Positions 35,501 to 48,851 of a stretch of 64,000 nucleotides of DNA are shown piece by piece. The position numbers and the translations under genes are program-made. The stretch's first letter is position 1, and each line of letters begins with the position of its first letter. Origin of the DNA: Triplophysa rosa (lineage: Eukaryota; Chordata; Actinopteri; Cypriniformes; Nemacheilidae); assembly GCF_024868665.1 (NCBI RefSeq), contig NC_079896.1, positions 2,520,559 to 2,584,558 on the forward strand. The letters run 5' to 3'. The notes under the pieces are model-generated. The model made no database searches. It was not told the DNA's origin and saw nothing but the letters and a program-made list of their open reading frames with translations.

Positions 35501-38500
35501 GCACACAAGCTCAGCAGACTTGCCACGGAGGGCGTTTATGTCTGACAACCCGTTTGCAAAGCCAACTTTACCATCTGAAAGGAAAACGTACTAATGGGTT
35601 ACCGCCAATGCTAATCGACGTAACGTTTTTAAAATGGCAAAATATACAACAGGTACAATGTCATAAACATACCTGTACCATCTCCAGCAGTTCCACTAGA
35701 TCCATCCACATCTGATTCCATGCCTCCCAACCCATCCGCTCCTAAATCTCCTCTCCCCATTCCGTGCTGCCCACTTGCATCATCGTTTATACCTTCACCT
35801 CCCAGTCCACTCTTCCCTCTTGCATCTCCTCCGCTACTGTCTCCAAAACCAAGATCTCCACTTCGATACCCTCCATCACCACTTCCATCCCCTCCGTCAC
35901 CACTCCCATCACCACTTTTGGCTCTTCTGGCCGCTTCGTCGTTTTCTCTCTGCAGCCTAGCGTGCTCATCTGCCAGTCGTCTTGCACGATCATCGGCTCC
36001 GTCACTTGCACCACTTTGACCTTTCCCCCTGGCATTAGGATCCTCTATAGCAATACAACATTTGATCAATTAACATGTACAGTCTTGTAGAAGAATACAG
36101 TGGTGTATAAGAATTACATGAAATACCATCAACAGCAAGAGTGGCCCTGGACGATTTAATCCCAGCGATAGCTGTGTACACGCCCTTGTCTTCCAGTTTA
36201 CAGTCCTTCACTGTTAATTTGTGGGTGAGCTTGTCCTCGGAGACTGTGATATTGTACTTGTCTCCATGTTTAACAGAGACGTCATTGGCGCACCAGGTGA
36301 TTTGTGGTACAGGTCCGGATAGAATGCATTCAAACACTGCATCGTGTCCTTCAACGGCTTTAGCATCCTTTAGCATGCCGTTAAACTCCACATCCGGAAC
36401 TGTGGGGGTAATTAGTAAAGTAGATGTTTACAGATATGATTAAAAGAAAGAAATGTTTGAATTTGTAATTCAAATGTTTGCTTACTTGTAAAGTTTGTTG
36501 AGAAAACGTTCACATCCTCAACGTCAACTTGGTATAATCCACCATCGTTCAGACTAACATTGTTGATACTAAACAAGTAATTATCACCAGTTTTCTTCAT
36601 ATTATGTTTTGAAGAATCATCTGATCCTTCTCCAAAGTCAAGCATATCACCGTTCTAGAAAACATTCAAGAGTTTGAGGTTAATGAGGTCATTTTTACGT
36701 TTAAATGTAACCAAAACAAAAATCCAACGTAAATTGTAAGATGCATAGTAACAAATTATTGCTTATATTTATAGACAAAAATGAATCAACGTGTTTCTTT
36801 GTTCAAAGAAGGGAATTTGTGTTTCTTTGACAAGTAGTTGAGCTTACTTTGTAGACATATATTTTACTGTTTGGGTCGTTGAGCTTCATATCAAACTCAA
36901 ATTCAGCCCTGCCACTTGTATTTATTTCAATCGGTTTCATGTTGTCAACTTTCTCGACCACCTGAAGGACACAAATAAAAAAGTTGTACATTCTGACACT
37001 TAAAAACTTAGAAGCATTCAAAGTTTTTTGCAAAAATTGAGCGAACCTTTATTGATAAACCTGATATAAATTGACCAATTTTTGTAATGGTTTGTCTGTA
37101 ATTTTAGAAGAATAAATCTTGAATAAATAAGAATAATCTTGAGCATCACCTTGGCTTGTTCATCCTCTCTCTCCTTTTTCTTCAGGTTAAGTTGTTTCAG
37201 CATCCAGCGATAATCTGTAACTCCAAACTCCCGACATATGCGCTCATAATCAGATTTTTTGGCGCTCAGCATCACTTCCCAGAATTTGGGATCAATCTCT
37301 CCCTCTTTCTTTGGTTTTTCTTTTCTCTTCTTGACAATTCTAGACAAAACGCAGCTCAGTTTGTCTCTTATAATTTTAATAGGAGGAACCACACGAGCAC
37401 TGTTGTTTTTATCATAACACTTATCTTTATGAGAGCATTTGAGAAGATAAAGCAATTACTTTGTTTTCTTAAGCATTTTCCTGAAGTCTTCGGGATCATT
37501 TGTTTGGGCATCTTAAGAAACAACAAAGAATAACATTTAATTTCTTGAAATGATATTAAAATAAACTACAAAATGAAACAGTACAATGTTGTCCAGGACA
37601 AACCTGCTTGTGTTTTTTTGAATCCAACTAAAAGAAAGAGCAAAGAATAACAACAAGAATACCGCATAGAAAATACATTTTCTATCCAGATTAAATTCAT
37701 TGATCTGTACTTTTTTTTCTCGAAGAAATTGAATCAGGTAATATTAAATATCAATATTTTATATCGTCTGGACCTATGCCTTGTCACATATACTGTATAT
37801 GTATGGCCTACCTGACATGACACCTAGTGTAGCCGTGCACACGGCATTCCCGTATGAATTTGTGGCGAAACATTTGTACGTATCGGCTTGTTCTACCTTC
37901 ACATTTGGTATCTGTTGTGGTGTGCAAAATGACGTTAAAAGTTATTCCTGTTAAGATATCAATCATTATTTTATAAAAAAATTTTTATTACAAATTGTGT
38001 CACTTTGTATGTTACCTCCAGAGTATGTTCTCTAGACCTTTGGTCATATTTTGTCTTATATAATTCGGGATCAGATGTGTCGCCCTTGTTGCGAGTCCAC
38101 GTTACAGTCGGTGCTGGATCTCCACTCACGACTGCTTTGAAAATGGCCACTTTGCCTGCGGTAAAAAAAGATAAACATGTATTATAATTAAGTGTAATTT
38201 GTTGGTCTAATAACATCTGTAACAACATCTGATGCTTCCTGATGATTTTTAAATGGAGACTGCTTAAATGTAACAAAGCTGTCCCTGCAAAAATAAGTAT
38301 ACTACAAGTTTATTTTATTAAGTATACTTAAGAAAAGTATATTTTAAGTATACTTTATGTAGTAAATACTAGTACTTGTATACTTGTACTGTGAGTATAC
38401 TACAAGTACAATATTTCAATAATACTTGGCACTAAAGTGGCCTGATTTTTTATTTACAAGTGTAGTTTTAAGTTTACTTTAAGTGTAACATTAGTAAACT

Positions 38501-39859
38501 TCGAGTATAGCTAGTTTACAACTATGTTTTCTGAGAAGTACATAAAAAAGAGAATGAAAGTATACTTTCTTATTTTTAGCTTTAAAAAGTATAATAATAA
38601 TAGCACACTTGAATAAGCTTCTTTTTTTGTACGGGTAAGCATAGTTCATCTTTACCCTGTATAAAATTAAATAGTTGGACTTTAAACAACACAAAATTAT
38701 CATAAAAATACCTTCTTGAACTGTAAGTGCCATGGGTTTCCTGGTGAAATCAGGTGTGGTTTTTCCACGAGGCAATTCCTTCACATACTGGGTGATCATA
38801 ACACCCGGCATCCTTGACCTCTTCTTGATCTCCACTTGAAAGATATACACATTAGTCATTTAATTATATGTATTTTTATTATTAAACAATTTATTATTGT
38901 AGTTGTACATATACCACTCTATTGGACACACAGTGTATGCCTGTTCCTGATGGAAAAAACAACACAAATCCTATTGGTTTCCATTACAAAATACAATTAA
39001 AATGTAAAAAAGTACCAGTAAAGAAAAAGTGTTAAAGTAAAGTGTGTTTTAGATCAATTAGGATTCAATGGGGTTCTGTTCGTTCCCATCCACAGAGACC
39101 CAAAGAGACCATTACAGTTTCCATTTAAACCAGCAGCATGATTCCCATTATAAACATTAATACCATTAGAATTTCTGTGGGTGCTTCTGTTGTTGTTTTT
39201 TTCCAGCAGGGGTGTTATTCCCAAAAGAGCTGGAATGGCAGATGTTGTTTTCAAAAGCGATTTATTCAAATTGGCCACATGAGGGCGTTGTACCCTTTTA
39301 AGTTTGAAGCAAAACAAATAAAAGGGATACAGGACCCTAAAGCAAATCTAGCCTAATAACCATTCAAACACCTCATGCGCTTGCCTGGTGGAACTGTAAG
39401 AGGACATTATTATATTACAGTGGTTAAATATACTCCAAAAATTACAGCTGGTAATGTAATGGCTTCAAGGCTTGATAAGCGTTTCACATGTGTTCTGGCA
39501 ATGTAGACATTCAATACAGGTGTATTCACTTGTCTCTTAATGTATTTGACTGGAACTGGATTTAAATGTACACTTTAAAAGTGCTGGGTTGTTTCAACCC
39601 AATGTGAACTAACCCATCCATTGGGTTTAAGTTAATCTATACTGGGTCGTTTAAACTCATGGTTGGGTCAGATATGGACATTTTCTAGGTTAATTTAAAC
39701 CTATGTTTGGGTTTGTTTATATAGTTTACTCAACCAATGGCTGATGCAAAACATTTTGTGTGTAAATGACTGCACTGCATGTTCGTCTTTGCAAACTACA
39801 ATGTATTGACCCAAACACAGCTTACCTTTATCAGTGGGAATCTCTGCAGGTTGAGACAT
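32511..39859 (-). CDS. igfn1: igfn1 copy B: sarcomeric Ig and fibronectin-III protein, open frame
   Basis: Coding exons in transcript order: 39859-39826, 38834-38712, 38155-38016, 37911-37812, 37627-37604, 37511-37460, 37339-37150, 36961-36848, 36654-36486, 36399-36127, 36044-35673, 35574-35450, 35373-35232, 35151-34858, 34766-34467, 34391-34212, 33962-33834, 33724-33645, 33545-33353, 33251-32958, 32885-32565 and 32518-32511. The phases close exactly, giving 1219 codons. Start is MSQPAEIPTDK, then RSRMPGVMITQYVKELP; Ig1; tri-helix bundle (FWEVMLSAKKSDYERICREF); Ig2; Ig3; a Gly/Ser/Asp-rich linker exon; Ig4; Ig5; two FnIII; Ig; FnIII; Ig (ending AECSTVLKVKG). Compared with copy A it lacks the FnIII exon before the penultimate Ig. 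IGFN1 family proteins sit at the Z-disc of skeletal muscle. The last coding exon (V-T-stop) has a weak acceptor and is the least certain part. This is the best candidate for a working copy in the array. Confidence 0.88.
35673..36044 (-). other. igfn1 copy B linker exon: Gly/Ser/Asp-rich
   Basis: A 372-bp exon at the same place as the charged-repeat exon of copy A. It begins alike (EDPNARGKGQSGASDGADD, then RARRLADEHARLQREN and one DEAARRAK unit). It then switches to GDGSGDGGDGSGDGG-type sequence with many GLGG and GDL motifs. One surviving DEAARRA unit shows that the two linkers share an ancestor. Confidence 0.85.
39571..39765. repeat. GCTGGGTTGTTTTAACCC-family palindromic element
   Basis: Contains GTGCTGGGTTGTTTCAACCC near its left end and internal CATTGGGTTTAA and TGGTTGGGTCAGATATGGAC motifs shared with 1361-1501 and 47757-47900. 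It lies in the first coding intron of igfn1 copy B. Confidence 0.6.
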
Positions 39860-39975
39860 GTCCAAAATGTTAATTCAACGTTGTTCCAGTAGTCAACAAT
39901 ATAAGGCTGTCTAAATAATAAAATAAAATAATAAAAAATATGAATTCATTTTATTAAAAAAGTTTAATATTTCAA

Positions 39976-40304
39976 TAGGGCTGTTTAACGATTACGATTA
40001 ATCGCATCCAGAATAAAAGTTTGTGTTTACATGATACTGTGTACTGTGCATATTAATTTTCTATTTATAAACACATACACATACTGTATGTACATACATA
40101 AATGTAAAAAAAATCAATAAATGCTTATAAATAATTTAAATGATTTAAATATTATATATATGCAAATATTTCCTAAATATATACAGGTACGTGTATGTGT
40201 TTATAAATACGAAATAAATAAGCACAGTACACAGACATATAATATGTAAACGCAAGCTTTTATTCCGGATGTGATTAATCACGATTAATCGTTTAACAGC
40301 CCTA
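39976..40304. mobile_element. Small hAT-like MITE (TAGGGCTGTTTAACGATTA ends)
   Basis: The left TAGGGCTGTTTAACGATTAC and right GATTAATCGTTTAACAGCCCTA ends form near-perfect inverted repeats with an ATTAATCG motif repeated inside. Length is about 329 bp and the interior is AT-rich without an ORF. The flanks TATTTCAA and TATTCAAA look like an eroded 8-bp duplication. The termini resemble those of the 12902-13642 element. Confidence 0.7.
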
Positions 40305-40526
40305 TATTCAAAAAACAAACATAAACATATTTGACTTTTATAGAGACTTCTGTTTGAAATTGTGCGTGCGTGGGGCTTCCATGTGGAAACAAAACGCTAA
40401 AGAAAAATTGCAACAAATCAAGTAATAAAATACAATCATCATTTTGGCTGGAAAAATAAGTTATTCATTATTTTTAGCACATGCACGATAAACAGCAGTA
40501 GCTAGGATTCTTGTGAATGTAAAGCT

Positions 40527-40690
40527 ATGCCATAAAATTGACATTTATGCACATGGCGGATGCTTTTATCCAAAGTGACTTACAGTGCATTCACATTATA
40601 CATTCTTTATCAGTATGTATGATCCCTGTGGATCAAACCCATGACCTTTGCGTTGCTAGCACAATGCTCTACCAATTAAGCAGGAACGTG
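40527..40690 (-). mobile_element. tRNA-derived SINE, nearly complete
   Basis: On the minus strand the head has box A (AATTGGTAGAGCATTG) and box B (GGGTTTGATCC), the internal pol III promoter of a tRNA-derived SINE. The tail then reads GTAAGTCACTTTGGATAAAA, then GCATCCGCCATGTGCATAAATG. Fragments of the same tail occur at 4626-4728, 16488-16592 and about 49420-49490. Confidence 0.75.
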
Positions 40691-40969
40691 TTAAGTCTGA
40701 TGGATCTCAGGTATTAAAAGAACGTGTTGCATTTACACAACGGACTATTACTGAGTCTTATCGATAAAACACTAGATGTGTCCTCCATCATTCAGCGCAA
40801 TAACACCTCCTGCATTTCTCAAACAATCTCGACTTTAAATGAGGTTAGATGAGATCTCGAATCTCACCGAGCAGGTACACAACACGCCCCTCGCCTGAAG
40901 TGTAATTAAAGGTGTTCCTAAACTCACCCGTCTTGCTCTTAATGGCCTCTCTTAACGGAAGATACACGA

Positions 40970-41012
40970 GTCTGTGACCTTCAAAAAGTCAGCCAATAAA
41001 GATATATTAAGA
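40970..41012 (-). promoter_or_regulatory. Conserved 5'-flank block of igfn1 copy B
   Basis: Minus strand TTAATATATCTTTATTGGCT, then GACTTTTTGAAG followed by GT. It is the counterpart of the block at 27720-27762. It lies about 1.1 kb before the copy B start codon. Confidence 0.4.
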
Positions 41013-41451
41013 ATTTGATGTCTCCGCATACAGAGTAACGCGAGACTGGCAGTTAAACACTTAATGACGTTCTTAGATTCGCAGGCTCCTCAGCCATGCT
41101 TTCACAAGGCCAAAGGGGAAAGAAACTGTTATCCGACGTTTGACAGATCGCAGACGAACAAAACAACATTGTGTGATCGCCATGGCAACTCGTCTATTCA
41201 GATTGCTCTCGAGCGCGAATACTGGTAATAATCTGTCAGCCTACATCAATACCAGAAAGATGTGACACGTTCGTCTTGTGTTTAGTAAATGCGTTTCGCC
41301 GAAAAACATTCCAAATAACCTTCACCAACCTCCAGTAAAAGCCCGCTATGATGCGTCTTGTAATAATAAGATTAACATTAGTCACTTGCTCTTGATGGTT
41401 TTGGAGTCAATCCGTACAAAAGTCTTTCCAAAAGTCTCCTGTTTCTCTTAA

Positions 41452-41477
41452 TCTGTCTATCTGTCTGTCTGTCTCTC
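41452..41477. repeat. CTGT-type microsatellite
   Basis: Short run of CTGT/CTAT tetranucleotides ending in TCTCTC. Confidence 0.7.
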
Positions 41478-42138
41478 ACTCTTGTACAAGAAACACGTAG
41501 TGGAACAAAGCCACATGCTTTGAAAACCAACCAATGTATGTATATAAAACAGCTTTTGCTAAAGGACAATTCACGTTAAGATATTACAAATGATTCACTA
41601 TTTTGTTGTTTTTCAGTAAAACTATCTAGACATCTTTACAACATGACATATAAATTGTTTTAAGAAAATGCAATCTAAATTAAGTTTGTTTTCTTACTTT
41701 ATTGGCAAGACGGTTTGTATTTTAAATAAATCTCACAAATTTTTCTTAGATTTATGCCGAAAACAAGAAAAAACAAATTGCCAGTGGGGTAAGAACAATT
41801 ACCTCATTTATAATCTCCCACAACAGGTTTCGCTTCTCAAGTCAATCGATGTTGTTTCAAAGATGTTTACTGGAAATCAAGACAAAAAATATTGGTTTTG
41901 CATTTGGATTATGTATAAAAAGGCACAAACTTGTTGGCGCCGTAGCCCAAAAATGAATAAGTAACAAATAATAAAATGAAAGTTTTAATAGAAGTTATGT
42001 CATTCATAACACATAACTAAAGCCATCAGGTGGTGTGGTGTAGCGATAAGATGGTGTGAATACAAATGACTACTGAGTGATCTGTCAATTTCTGATAATA
42101 TTCTGTTTCCTTTTTTTAATGAAAATGAATAAACTCAC

Positions 42139-42235
42139 CTTTAAATGTGACCGCTGGCTCTGCGTCAATCTGGCGTGTTCTCTGAAGAACATTGGTGGAG
42201 CGAATGCAGTTGAATCAATCAGCTGTCACATTATA
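42139..42235 (-). other. Possible non-coding first exon and promoter of igfn1 copy B
   Basis: Ends ACATTTAAAG followed by GTGAGT. About 90 bp upstream on the minus strand is AATAAAAGCTATAATG, a TATA-like stretch, next to an E-box CAGCTG at 42220-42225, a site type bound by muscle bHLH factors. The 5' limit is not visible. The region 42240-44750 beyond it has no supported gene. Confidence 0.35.
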
Positions 42236-45200
42236 GCTTTTATTTGGACAGCTCAGGGGAGGGCTTCCAGCCCCCATATTCATAGTCATATATCATATTT
42301 ATATTGTCGTTGTGTATGATGTTTTATCCATTATAGAAAGGAATGATGTTGAATTTGGACCGTTTACCAAATCATTTTTTAATGATCTCAGTCATGTTGA
42401 TCTGTTGAGTTGGTGCTGGTCTTGCTACTGAAAGGTCTGTCACCATCACATGTGAATTCATTTCATGCGTGTAAATTTAATGTAATGTTAATTATTATTG
42501 GATCCACATTAATGTGTCACATCGGGTTCCCAAACTTAGTCACATTTTCAATGGCCTTTCCATTTACAGTAGGATGACGATTCTTTTGTAACATGACCGG
42601 ACATATTGCATGTTTATTGGACGATTCAATTCTATCTAAAATGCCTCTTAAAACAGTGCCATTAGTTGCCGGCTTATCAACTGTTTTCCGAATCGAATGA
42701 TATTGGGTGTAAGGTGATTTTCCTCCCTACATCTTGTGATATATCCAAATATAAAGCCTTTACGGATACATTTACAGTATTCAGGGGCTTATGCCGATAT
42801 GAAACTCCTGGCCTTGTAAAAAATATATATTCGTGTGGCTTAAGGGTAGGTTTCGTTTTACATTGACATGGGTTTACCAGGCTTGACGTGCCCAGACAGC
42901 TTGTCTAAGACTCCGGAGCCGGGCAGATGTGCTTGGGTGTAGCCTGGAGACTCTCTGGACTCCGGGAACACAATAAACACAAACTTCACCCTGTGACACG
43001 AAATAGCTCCTTGTACCACAGAGCAAGCTGCAAAGTGAGAAGGCTACATAATTGGCATCACTTTTTTGCGCAAATATGCTTTACTAATCCAAGGCCTGTG
43101 CATATGAAGAACGATAACTATAAAGATGTAAAGTTGAAAAAAATCGTTTTAAAAGTAAGATAAAAGCAGAGTCAACACCACAACTACAATTATAAAGAGG
43201 ATCAATATATGGTTGGGATCACTTGGAGATTTAGATTTTAGCTGATGAACGATGAAACATTGACAGCCAATCAAAGTCCATTCAAATTTAAAGGACTTGC
43301 GTTATAAAAAGTATGACATCGTTGTCCTTTGCTGTGGACGCTGATATAATACAACATGATTAACTTTATAGTTGCGGTTACTGGTGTAATGGGCCTTTAT
43401 TCTTCAAAAGCTTTTGACCTAAAAGTGAAATAAATTATCAATCAAAGCCATCTAATAGAGTGCCACAGGGATGATGTGTTTTGGTAGGCCAACCCGGAAG
43501 TTAGCGGCACACTTGTTCCCTCCCATAGATCACAAAAATAAGCTTTGTGATTACAAGTGTTTATGATACTTAGGCTGCGTTCACATTTGACTTTTGACAA
43601 GAAAAGGTTGACGATGGTGCTTTTTTAGTAAAAAAAGCTTACAGCTTGGTCACAAATAGCAGCTGCCAATCACTTCGGAGGCAGCGTTTGTGCACGAAGG
43701 CAGCTTAGCTTCATAGGCAGCGTAATGGAAGTCGTCTTTGCAGTATCCAATCTTATATTTAAAAACGATAATATATATTTTTAGCTAGAAATGCAATCAA
43801 AAGTTATTGAAAGTGAAAATTGAACTTTATTTAATTAAACAAAACTTGGGCTGTGTTCAAAATATCGATATGGCGATACATCGTCATGAGCTCCTGACGA
43901 TGCGCGCATCGATACATCTGCCTCTTTATCAAGCAACACTTTTGAAATTAGCCAATTATTATGCAAAAAATATTGTGTAACAATGATTAGTGGTGTAAAG
44001 GAGCTGATCGGAGTTTATCTGTGTTCCGTACGGATAAACTCCGGTCTCTAACGATTCTATATGCATGTGACCCGCGTATTAACTGTAAAGATTCACCATC
44101 ATAAAGTGAAAGTTTAGGCGCGCGCCTATCCCAGACGCTACGATATTTTCAAACCTGTTTGATATTATCGCCAAGTGATCTCGTTGTGCGTGACGCTGTG
44201 GAACTAATCCAGCCAATCACAGCGCAGAAGGTTTGCGTCAAATTATTGCGTTGAGGAATTAAAAACTGCTGGCATATATTCATTAACATTACAGAGCGTG
44301 TTAAATGGCTAGTATAACAGATAGTTTATATATTTATATATTTTAGATATTTAGATATCCTAAAGCAACAAGTCTGTATAATGGAATATAGAAAACACTT
44401 TAAAAACACTTCAATGTTTCACGCTCCATTCCAGTGGATGGCGGAAACGCACCAACAATCCATTTGCAATCCACCATCAAACTAGAAGTGTTCACGATGT
44501 GGGAGGTTTTATCGCTGTTGGTCCTTGACCAAAGTCTTGTTGTTAGTTCACTTTGTCTGCGTTGTGTTGTGTAGTGTGCGTGCTGCTACAAGAAGATGAA
44601 GGATGACAAGAAACCTTGTTGTGTAGTGTAAGTGCCATAGCAATTCAAGTAGTCTCACTGTCCCATAGTGTCAGCTCGGCTTAAGATAGAACTCGCCAGT
44701 AATGTTTTTAGGGCGGGGCTTAGTGAAGAGTCAATTCAAATAGAAAGAATGGACAGTACCTCGTAATAGACTTTGATTCTGATGGAATTTCCTGCTCTCA
44801 CAAACATGAAGTCTACAGGATCTTTGAAGTAGGGCCTTACTGCAAATGAATAGTCGGAAGGCTTGTGAATGCTTATTCTGAAATGTAGCTTAAAATCTGT
44901 TTTAGGAAAATGTTTTTTTTTAAATATAACATATTATGAACAGAACTTACTGTTGGGGTTTTTAGCACAGACCATGACGGATGGAGCACTTGATTCTCCA
45001 GCTCCAGACATATTAATAGCTATTAATATACTGCATACTTCACACCTGTGCCAACCAGAGATCACTTTCTGTCACTGTCATCACAAATACCATTATCAGC
45101 ATAACAATTAAAATAAAATTTGGCTGTCACAATATAAGATTTTCACTGCACGATTATCATGGCCAAAAGAATTCATGATAATGATATATCGTAATATCTA

Positions 45201-46103
45201 CTGAACAGAAACAGTTGGTAACCTTGTCAATATGTTAAATGTGTGCAAAACCACCACCTCATATTTTAGAGTGTCAATATGATATTGGTGCAGAATTATT
45301 CTCAATATTACCAAATTTGTAGTATTTACACAAAATCACGGCTATAAATATCATGATTATTGTCAATACCGGTATAATGCAACAATAGAGAAACTACATA
45401 TTTTTGGTGTTGTCTCAAACTTTTGGACTACTGTTATCCCCTAGGATAAAATAAAACTGTAAAAGGAACTGTGGCACAATGTGTATCAACATATAGGAGA
45501 CATTGTGCAGATTCAGGTTCGAATCTGATATTCTGGGCCAATTTAACCTCCCTTTTAACATTTTTCTCTACTCTCTACTCTCTACTGTCCTGTAGATTAA
45601 AGGCAAAAAGCTGATAAATAAAATAAAAAAAACATAAATAACTAGTAACCAATTACAGCTGCGATTATCCTGTATGTGAAATGTTCAGTTTTTCCACGAG
45701 GAGGTATCAAAGAAAATCAAAGCGGGCCTTTAATCATGGATGAGATTGTGTTGCATTAATTCCATTAGTGGACAGCATCATCTCAAGACACTTAGACGCC
45801 TTTGATATCAATGTGTTCTTGAAATATATGAAATGTCTGGATGCTGCATTTGCGGGGTGTAGAAATTACAAGATCACCACAGCATAAATGCAGTTGTAGT
45901 TTAGGGGAAACTTTTAAAACCAATGTAGTTTTTAGTTCATGAGACATTTGGGTTGGCGGTTTGGTAGGTGAGGGAGCTCTTACAAAAAATAAAAACAGAT
46001 ATGAAAACGGATAGAGAGGAGACAAGCTAGCTGATTTGAGGGTTGTTTGAGACCTGATACCCAAAATATGAATTAATACCATTTTAAAATAATAGTATTA
46101 TTA

Positions 46104-47722
46104 CAGTTAGGGCCATAAATATTTGGACAGAGGCACATTTTTTGTTATTTTAGCTGTGTATCAATATGTTTTCGAGTTACAGTTTTATAATAGATATTGT
46201 CTTAAAGTGCACACTCTCAGTTTTATTTAGAGTGTATTCACATCCAGATTAGCTGAAGGTTTTAGGAATTACAGCTCTTTAATATGAAGTTCCCCCCTTT
46301 TTCAAGGGACCAAAAGTAATTGGACAGTTGAATAAAAAGCGGTTTTATTCACATGTATGGGCTTTTCCTTAAATAATTTTGTCATAAATGAAGCATGTTA
46401 AAGGTCTGGAGTTGATTCTACATGTGGTGTTTGCATTTGGAAGCTGTTGCTGTGAACCCTCATCATGGGGTTCAGGGAGATCTCCATGCAAGTGAAACAG
46501 ACCATAGTTAGATTTTAAAAACACTACACATCCGTCAGAAAGATGCCAGGAACATTAAGAGCGGCCAAATCAACAATTTGGGACATTCTGGGGGGAAAAA
46601 AACACACCGCTGAGCTCAGTAACAAAACAATCCTAGGCGTCCATATGAGATCAAAGTGGTGGATGATGACATTATCCTCTCCATGATGAAGAAAAACACC
46701 TTCACAACATCCGGACAAGTGAAGAACACTCTCCAAGAGGTAAATATGTCAATGTTTGTCAATCAAAACAATAAAGAGAATACAAGGAAAAAATAGAGAG
46801 GGTTCACAACAAGGTGCAAAAGCCTCAAGAATAGGATGGGTACATTAGACTTCTGAAATAGCCGAACAAGCTCTAGAAAGCATTTTTTTGGAGAGATCAA
46901 ATTAATTTCAGCCTGCATAAGACTAAAAAGAATAAAAGATATGGAGAAGGCTTGGAATATCTCATGATATGAGCATACAACATCTTCAGTAAAATAGTGT
47001 TCAGGCAGTGTGATTCCATTTCCATGCATGACGTCCTCAGGCACTGGGTCACTGGTGTTTTTTTGGTGATGTAACAGAAGACAGAAGCATCCGGATTAAT
47101 TCTTCACTTGTCTGGAAGTTGTGAAGATGTTTTTCTTTATCATGGAGAGGATAATGTCATCATCCACCACTTTGATCTCATATGGACACCTAGGATTGTT
47201 TTGTTACTGAGCTCAGCGGTGTGTTTTTTTTCCCCCAGAATGTCCCAAATTGTTGATTTGGCCGCTCTTAATGTTCCTGGCATCTTTCTGACGGATGTGT
47301 AGTGTTTTTAAAATCTAACTATGGTCTGTTTCACTTGCATGGAGATCTCCCTGAACCCCATGATGTGGGTTCACAGCAACAGCTTCCAAATGCAAACACC
47401 ACATGTAGAATCAACTCCAGACCTTTAACATGCTTCATTTATGACAAAATTATTTAAGGAAAAGCCCATACATGTGAATAAAACCGCTTTTTATTCAACT
47501 GTCCTATTACTTTTGGTCCCTTGAAAAAGGGGGGCGCTTCATATTAAAGAGCTGTAATTCCTAAATCCTTCAGTTAATCTGGATGTGAATACACTCTAAA
47601 TAAAGCTGAGAGTGTGCACTTTAAGACAATATCTATTATAAAACTGTAACTCGAAAACATATTGATACACAGCTAAAATAACAAAAAATGTGCCTCTGTC
47701 CAAATATTTATGGCCCTAACTG
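46104..47722. mobile_element. Tc1-family transposon rearranged into a giant inverted repeat
   Basis: Ends CAGTTAGGGCCATAAATATT and its inverse complement, flanked by TA on both sides (Tc1/mariner target). The two arms, about 46104-46728 and 47097-47722, are inverted repeats of roughly 620 bp. The left arm on the plus strand encodes the start of a fish Tc1 transposase: STIWDILGGKKHTAELSN, then DDIILSMMKKNTFTTSGQVK out of one frame. The unique centre has a broken catalytic-core segment (YEHTTSSVK, then SGTGSLVFF). The right arm repeats the 5' part backwards in place of the 3' half of the gene. It lies in an intron of igfn1 copy C. Confidence 0.85.
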
Positions 47723-47756
47723 TATATTATATTATATTACAATAAAAAATACACAC

Positions 47757-47900
47757 AAAAATGCTGTCATTTTCAACCCAGTGTTGGGTCAAAAGGTGAT
47801 GAACCCAACCGTTGTGTTGTAACTTAACCTACACTGGGTTGTTTCAACACAAAATTCTGGGTTGTTTTAACCCATTGTTGGGTCAAATATAATACTGTCA
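47757..47900. repeat. GGGTTGTTTTAACCC-family palindromic element
   Basis: Carries GTGTTGGGTCAAAAGG, CTACACTGGGTTGTTTCAAC and GGGTTGTTTTAACCCATTG, as at 1361-1501 and 39571-39765. Confidence 0.6.
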
Positions 47901-48851
47901 GCACAGATTGACGTTTTAAAGATGAATCTAACCATCACTGGCACAAAAGAAGATCAACATACAAACATACTATTTGTGTAGTAGTTACCTCTTTTTGTGT
48001 TTCATAGACAATATAAGAACAATAAAAACAAGTAAATAATAATAACAGACATTTTGGGTGCACAATTTCCATGCAGCTTCTCACTTAGAGCTCCAGCCAT
48101 GATTCCCTCAGGGTTCTCCGAGTAGCTTCTGTAGATGTATTTCTTTCCATGGGCAACGTATCTATCTCTTAAGGACAAGCGGTCAGCTGAACCATTCCAC
48201 ACATTCTTCCACATATTCTGGCCGACCTGCTGACGCTTCACCAGATAGTTTGTCACATCCGAACCTCCGGTGTCACCCGGTGGCTTCCATTTCAACTCAA
48301 TTACAGACGATGAGCTGTCTGTCACTTCTATCGGGCCTTGCGGTGGCCCGGGCTTGTCTGTAAGGAGTGTTTGAAAAACATGTTTCAATTCAATGTGACC
48401 GCATGAGTTAATATAGCATAAGGAAATGTGATAAATATTTATAGCTTATACATATTTATTCCAGAATGTGAAATACAGTTGAATAGAAACATACCAAGCA
48501 CAATGAGCCTAGAAAAGTACCGAAAGGGTTTTTAAGATGGATTTTAATTTCCCCAGAGTCGGATTGCCGACAGTCCTTTATCTGGAGACGGCTGTGGTTT
48601 AGATCTTTGACTATTTTTATGCTGCCACCGTCCAAAAGCTCAGAGCCGTCCTTAAACCAGCTGATCTCCAGTGAATCTTGTGCTGGGAATGGCATTTTGA
48701 AGGAAGCGCTTTGGCCAACTTTCACTACCACACTTTTGGAGAAATTGTGCCGATCATCAGGGTCAAACTTGGGAAGATTTTCCGATTATTTAGATCACAA
48801 AATATTAGGGAATAATCATAGATGTGAATATTTGAAGTATGGATTATACAG

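Noticed and set aside
35720..36090. Plus-strand Pro/Ser-rich frames
   Set aside because: Shadows of the Gly/Ser/Asp-rich linker exon of igfn1 copy B.
17268..39859. Reading the Ig/FnIII genes as slow myosin-binding protein C (mybpc1)
   Set aside because: The tri-helix bundle and Ig/FnIII pattern resemble MyBP-C, but the N-terminal PGVMITQYVEELP motif, the extra Ig3, the low-complexity linker exon and the domain order fit IGFN1.
46763..47044. Minus-strand 93-codon frame in the Tc1 element
   Set aside because: It runs antisense to the broken transposase core, which reads on the plus strand.
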